This document shows, in pieces, positions 60,100-64,000 of a DNA stretch of 64,000 bases. The DNA is from an uncultured Prevotellaceae bacterium (lineage in GTDB: Bacteria > Bacteroidota > Bacteroidia > Bacteroidales > Bacteroidaceae). The position numbers were made by a program, and so were the translations under genes. The number at the start of each line of letters is the position of its first letter. The stretch's first letter is position 1. Below the pieces are notes generated by a model that did no database searches, was not told the origin of the DNA, and was given only the letters and a program-made list of their open reading frames with translations. Location of the stretch: assembly GCA_937898415.1 (NCBI GenBank), contig CALDLA010000007.1, forward strand, positions 1 through 64,000, read 5' to 3'.

Positions 60100-61959
60100 T
60101 CACCTCGTCATCTCCTCATTCATTACCTGATAAAGATATTTCTTATCAATGCGCCCCATGGTGTCATATTTAGAGAGCCGGGCATGATTAAGAGCATCGG
60201 CTATTTGAGTTGCGGTTTCTTTGGGCCATTTCAATGCCTCGCAGAAATCTATAACCTCGGCATAGCCATACGGTATGTCCATTTCGGCAACGAGATTTGC
60301 CACTTCTTCTAATCTGTCAACATCATAAGGATGATCAATGTACCACGACGTCTCACTAAGCAACCATATCAAAAGACGTTTGATTCTCTTATCCAATTCA
60401 CTGTCTGAAGCCTTAGTCCTCTTTACCATCAGACTTTCGCCAAACAGCTTTTTCAGAACATCCAACTCATTATTCAACAAATATTGATAGCGATTAACGC
60501 AGAATTCATGATTCATCCCATTTTTGTATGCCTCAAACATATTCCGAGTGAGACCAAACTTCTGATACTTCTCGTCCCATATCCCATCTTTGAACAGGTT
60601 TGTCACCTCTCTCCTATCATCCTTGGACAGACAACATATTGTGTTTCCTCCATTTCTTTTACCTGTATTAGGGATTGTATAGAGGTCAAAATACAAATTT
60701 TTCTTCTCTTTTGCGAACTGCAAAATCTGTGTCAGCACGAATCCACAAACCCTTACAGAACTCAAAGAAAACGATTCCGGAATGTCGGATAGGCTAATAT
60801 TCTCGTCGTATAGCTCTGGGAATCCACTCTCTCCTTTGCTGTAATTCTCAAATTTTACAAGATACTTCCTGACCTCACCCAAAGAGGTATTCGTAAAATA
60901 GGAAGTATAGGTCGTGTAAAAGAACCAGCGTTTCAGATTGACGACGTCGTCTGCTTTCAGCTCGGAATAATTCGGATGATGCTTGAAAAAACTCGCCAAC
61001 ATGACAAACTGATAGGAATAGGGCAAAAGCCGGGTATCAATCACACCACATTCCTCCGACAGAAACCTCGCTGCTAAAATCACCTCATTTGCTACATCAG
61101 CCATTATCGACTGTAGTTCTCCTTTCAAATCAAGCAAATCCTCGGCTTGAGCATCAATAAAGAATTTATCTGTATGATTATATACACACTTGAGAATAAG
61201 ATCCCGCTTGATATCATTGAAGTTGTAAGTTGCCAGGTCATCCCTTATGGAAGAGATAGAATCCGCAAACAGGAAATCCTCATTAGGTTCGTATGCCAAG
61301 GCCTGAACCATATAGTCCGGGCTGATATTAGTACTCTTTGAATTTAGGCGGGAAAATATTTCCACAGCATCCTCAATATTACCTCCCCTCACTACGATAT
61401 AACCAATTTCATAAGTCAGGAGAATTTTATTTAGCCGCTTGGCATTCTCAGAGTAAGTGCTTTTGGCACTTTCTTGTATGCTTTCTGACTGATGAAGCAT
61501 CGACAGATAACTTACCAGCTTATACGGATCGAATGCATCTTTCAGTGCGATGTACTTCAGCGTTAGTTGTCTGTTTGCCTTATTCCAATAAGTAACCTGA
61601 AGATCCTCCAAATTCACATAGAATTTTTCATGATTATATCCCTCATCAAACAGAGTGCTAATAAGGGAAGTAAGTCTCTGACGACCATCAAGGACATACA
61701 ATATGAATTCTTCATCGCCCGTCTCTACATGAATCCCCTCAATGTTCGTCTGAACCTTGAAGCGGTCTTTCTCAGGCCTCCAAAAAATCAGGGAACCTAT
61801 TGGGTACCCCTTGATAATGCTGTCAAAGAAGGAAGTTATCTGCTTCGGTGCCCATATGAAATCACGTTGAAATCTTGGAATAGCCAATTGGCCCGACTTC
61901 AACTTGTCAAGAACCGTAGAGATAAGCTCTCTTTCTACCTTGATATTCATTTTTCCCAT
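60100..61959 (-). CDS. DUF262 (GmrSD/ParB-fold) protein, putative defence nuclease
   Basis: 619 aa. IPRFQRDFIWAPKQITSFFD, IKGYPIGSLIFWRP and ILYVLDGRQRLTSLISTLFD are the DUF262 motifs (the DGQR-like loop of the ParB/Srx fold) in residues 20-110. VEIFSRLNSKSTNISPDY follows as usual, and the remaining 350 residues are helical. GmrS-type domains bind nucleotides and drive restriction of modified DNA. A clear DUF1524 HNH motif is not seen in the C-terminus, so nuclease activity of this protein is uncertain. It is the last of three closely spaced genes. Confidence 0.85.
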   Translation of the reverse strand: MGKMNIKVERELISTVLDKLKSGQLAIPRFQRDFIWAPKQITSFFDSIIKGYPIGSLIFWRPEKDRFKVQTNIEGIHVETGDEEFILYVLDGRQRLTSLISTLFDEGYNHEKFYVNLEDLQVTYWNKANRQLTLKYIALKDAFDPYKLVSYLSMLHQSESIQESAKSTYSENAKRLNKILLTYEIGYIVVRGGNIEDAVEIFSRLNSKSTNISPDYMVQALAYEPNEDFLFADSISSIRDDLATYNFNDIKRDLILKCVYNHTDKFFIDAQAEDLLDLKGELQSIMADVANEVILAARFLSEECGVIDTRLLPYSYQFVMLASFFKHHPNYSELKADDVVNLKRWFFYTTYTSYFTNTSLGEVRKYLVKFENYSKGESGFPELYDENISLSDIPESFSLSSVRVCGFVLTQILQFAKEKKNLYFDLYTIPNTGKRNGGNTICCLSKDDRREVTNLFKDGIWDEKYQKFGLTRNMFEAYKNGMNHEFCVNRYQYLLNNELDVLKKLFGESLMVKRTKASDSELDKRIKRLLIWLLSETSWYIDHPYDVDRLEEVANLVAEMDIPYGYAEVIDFCEALKWPKETATQIADALNHARLSKYDTMGRIDKKYLYQVMNEEMTR

Positions 61960-61965
61960 ACGTCA

Positions 61966-62871
61966 TCAGATGTATTTAGCCAAGAAGAGAATGACTCTTT
62001 GTATCTCGTCGCGACCATTTTGCACCGTATTCCTTACTCGTTGTTGAAGTTCAGGCTTTGTCAAGTATTCACTTAGTGATAGTACATCCTTCTTTTCCAT
62101 TTTAACGAGCCCAGATTTTCCTATATCCATATAGTCCCATTCCTCCTCAGTAATATTCTGGGTGTCTGCACCAGGAATCAACAGGCCTGCCTTTTCATAG
62201 GTCGATATGGGGAAATAGTTCTCTATTTCTCTTTTCTCGAGCTCGTGATAATCATATCCCTCCTGATTAAGGAAATTCGTCAAAGCAGAATTTTTAGCTT
62301 CATCGTCCTTTTTGTTCTTGTCACTGTCAAATAGCGTCGTCACCTTAAGGGTAGACTGTCCTTCATAAGAAGGAGCTACTGATTTCACCACGTTACTAAT
62401 ACTGCCATTTCCACCACCGCCATTTTCCTGTTTTATCAGATATCTGCCGACAATTCGATGTAAATGTCCTCCAACTCCGTCAATTCCGCAATTTTTGCGA
62501 TACAGCTTTATCCATTTCCTTACTACCTCCCAGTCGTACAACCCATTTTCAAGGATGACCGTAGCCGGCTTTTCTGCTAATCCAAACATCTCGGTAGCAT
62601 TTTTCATACCAGTAGAATAGCCTACAACAATGGTCGAAAGGTTCTTCCGCAGTTCACCAGTTGCACTTTGATAAGGAACCATAAGTGCCTCCCGATCCAA
62701 TTTTCCCAGATAATTGTCTGAGCCAAGGATTTTCTCCTCAAACCACGTCATCATCCCATAGTCCATCTCAACGAAATGGAGGTTGTCCAAGGCCTTCAGG
62801 ACTGCCTTAGCAAATATGAGCAGTTCGCTGTCTGGTTGATCCTGTATAGACTTGTCAATACGGAAAATCAT
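61966..62871 (-). CDS. TOPRIM-like protein (OLD-type nuclease partner)
   Basis: 301 aa. PATVILENGLYDWEVVRKWI supplies the glutamate strand and TTLFDSDKNKKDDEAK the DxD of a TOPRIM domain; YDYHELEKREIENYFPIS resembles the conserved region after it in ATPase-associated TOPRIM proteins. The N-terminal 90 residues are separate and helical. Its start overlaps the ATPase stop by ATGA. In OLD systems ATPase and TOPRIM nuclease are often one protein; here they appear split. Confidence 0.7.
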   Translation of the reverse strand: MIFRIDKSIQDQPDSELLIFAKAVLKALDNLHFVEMDYGMMTWFEEKILGSDNYLGKLDREALMVPYQSATGELRKNLSTIVVGYSTGMKNATEMFGLAEKPATVILENGLYDWEVVRKWIKLYRKNCGIDGVGGHLHRIVGRYLIKQENGGGGNGSISNVVKSVAPSYEGQSTLKVTTLFDSDKNKKDDEAKNSALTNFLNQEGYDYHELEKREIENYFPISTYEKAGLLIPGADTQNITEEEWDYMDIGKSGLVKMEKKDVLSLSEYLTKPELQQRVRNTVQNGRDEIQRVILFLAKYI

Positions 62872-64000
62872 AACTGTTGGACCTTTCTTCGTATTTCTTT
62901 GAGCAACTCGTAATTCTCGTAAAACACCCCTTCTGGCCAGTCGGTCAGCACTCCGTCCTCCTGAATCTCTATTGGCCGCAAATAGGCTCCGGATTCGTCC
63001 TCGTCGATAAAATATATTATCACATCTTTGGGGGTAAAGTCTATGTCTGGGTCTACTACTGCATCCCTCAGTCCCATGAGGAGGGTTTCTGAATGTGTCT
63101 CTACAACATATTTCTGGCTATAAGCCTTAGAGGTTCTTGCAAACAGACGGGCCAGTTCGGCATGAGCTGCTGGATGGAGATGTAATTCGGGCTGCTCTAT
63201 GACGACTGTTGACCCCTGTACAGGCATACAGCTCCTTACAATGATAGGGAACACTTGTGTCATTCCCATTCCCTCATCAACCAAGTTTACGTCATAACCG
63301 TCCATATAACCTTTATGGAGCATTATCTGATATGCATTCTGCTCTGTCATGGTTTTAGGGAATATGCTACAGCCATCAAACGAGCGCTTGAACCACTCAG
63401 ACACGCCTTTCCTTATTCCTTCATCTTGGATAAACATATCATAGGCGTATTTACCTGTCGTTCCCACATAGTTTGTACCCTCACCTCTATTGTAATAGAT
63501 AGTACGCTCTGGCGTAATTCTCAATGGACCAATATAGTCAATCGGCATCAAAAAACCTGTTCCAATGCCTAGTTCTTCAAAGAGTTGTCTATGAATAAAG
63601 CCATTTATGTCCGAGACGAGATATTCTTTTCCATTCTCTCTACATGAATAATATTTGTTGTTTGGCTTAATAGACAAAGTATAGGTTTTATCATTATGAT
63701 TGAGTACATAGTCGGATACGACAATTTCCCCACTCATAGTTGCCATAAGCGTCACATCTATGGAGATGCCGCTTGAAAGAGTTACCCCGAATTTCAATCC
63801 AACAGATACACCATTATGAGACAGATTGCCGAACGACACGCCCAGACTGACACCATCATTGCTGAAAGACAATGGCAACCCCTTCAATTGACCAGAAAGA
63901 GATTTTCTCAGCATAGGAAATAACCTGGCAATAGAACTCTTACCGCTACTGTTCTTTCCTATCAATACAGTAACTGGGCGTAGATTCAATGTTTCCGAAC
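62868..64000 (-). CDS. AAA/ABC-type ATPase with DUF3696-like end, partial at window edge
   Basis: The frame is open to the window end (SETLNLRPVTVLIGKNSSGK precedes any certain start), so the N-terminus lies outside. Walker A is LIGKNSSGKSS; LVDEGMGMTQVFPII takes the signature-like position; Walker B is STVVIEQPELHLHPAAHAEL; and the switch His is in YVVETHSETLL. The end (LRPIEIQEDGVLTDWPEGVF) is typical of DUF3696-containing ATPases. It is probably the sensor or motor of a defence operon with the TOPRIM-like and DUF262 proteins. Confidence 0.88.
   Translation of the reverse strand, partial: SETLNLRPVTVLIGKNSSGKSSIARLFPMLRKSLSGQLKGLPLSFSNDGVSLGVSFGNLSHNGVSVGLKFGVTLSSGISIDVTLMATMSGEIVVSDYVLNHNDKTYTLSIKPNNKYYSCRENGKEYLVSDINGFIHRQLFEELGIGTGFLMPIDYIGPLRITPERTIYYNRGEGTNYVGTTGKYAYDMFIQDEGIRKGVSEWFKRSFDGCSIFPKTMTEQNAYQIMLHKGYMDGYDVNLVDEGMGMTQVFPIIVRSCMPVQGSTVVIEQPELHLHPAAHAELARLFARTSKAYSQKYVVETHSETLLMGLRDAVVDPDIDFTPKDVIIYFIDEDESGAYLRPIEIQEDGVLTDWPEGVFYENYELLKEIRRKVQQL

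Noticed and set aside
1..64000. tRNA, rRNA or known riboswitch
   Set aside because: None recognised on reading both strands; the structured leader at 48470-48675 does not match a riboswitch I know.

Overview
The window looks like a chromosomal accessory region from a Bacteroidales bacterium, most likely Prevotellaceae (inference). Seen directly: Bacteroidetes-type promoters (TTG, 19-20 bp, TAnnTTTG) before several genes, UpxY-type NusG-like antiterminators, an HU-like / small membrane protein / amidase cassette, and non-coding DNA filled with short tandem words (AACCATG-like 7-mers, CACAGAAAT-like 9-mers, CCATCTT-like words). No rRNA, tRNA or CRISPR array was recognised.

Layout. 1-8.0 kb (mixed strands): a nucleotidyltransferase-like gene, then small toxin-antitoxin or conflict genes: ImmA/IrrE peptidase + frameshifted DUF4411 PIN; DUF3791 + deleted DUF3990; a Schlafen-like AlbA_2 protein; an MqsR-like toxin with a Panacea antitoxin; an AlbA_2 remnant. 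8.2-43.3 kb (minus strand): one large surface-polysaccharide locus. In transcription order it has RmlC-like and CapD-like sugar enzymes, a NUDIX hydrolase, a Wzx flippase, a DegT aminotransferase, an unusual block of small-molecule enzymes (two ATP-grasp ligases, a TIM-barrel protein, a CitE-like lyase, an aldo/keto reductase, MmgE/PrpD, a TPP decarboxylase, a two-subunit Fe-S hydro-lyase), an IS4-type insertion, a CBS-nucleotidyltransferase, a Wzy polymerase, glycosyltransferases, a phosphocholine-type cassette (LicD, a TarI/IspD-like cytidylyltransferase, LicA, LicC), GalE, a GHMP-kinase/UDP-xylose-synthase fusion, and more glycosyltransferases including three of the WecG/TagA family. An UpxY gene with its own promoter (44.0-44.7 kb) lies at the upstream end and probably lets polymerase read through the locus.

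43.3-59.8 kb: a rearranged zone with nine copies of a REP-like 28-bp element in one orientation, the tail of a REP-associated tyrosine transposase, a 165-bp perfect duplication bounded by REPs, a second UpxY encoding the same protein and a third, internally deleted UpxY. Between these lie toxin-antitoxin pairs, a DUF4160 trio, a second Panacea pair, GDP-mannose dehydratase, the HU/amidase cassette and several operons of unknown function. 60.1-64 kb: a three-gene putative defence operon (DUF262 protein, TOPRIM-like protein, DUF3696-type ATPase), cut by the window edge.

The best candidates for something undescribed are the enzyme block at 28.7-39.3 kb, the kinase/decarboxylase fusion, the triplicated UpxY with a leader-ORF/KOW fusion, and the spread of intergenic repeat words into coding sequence.
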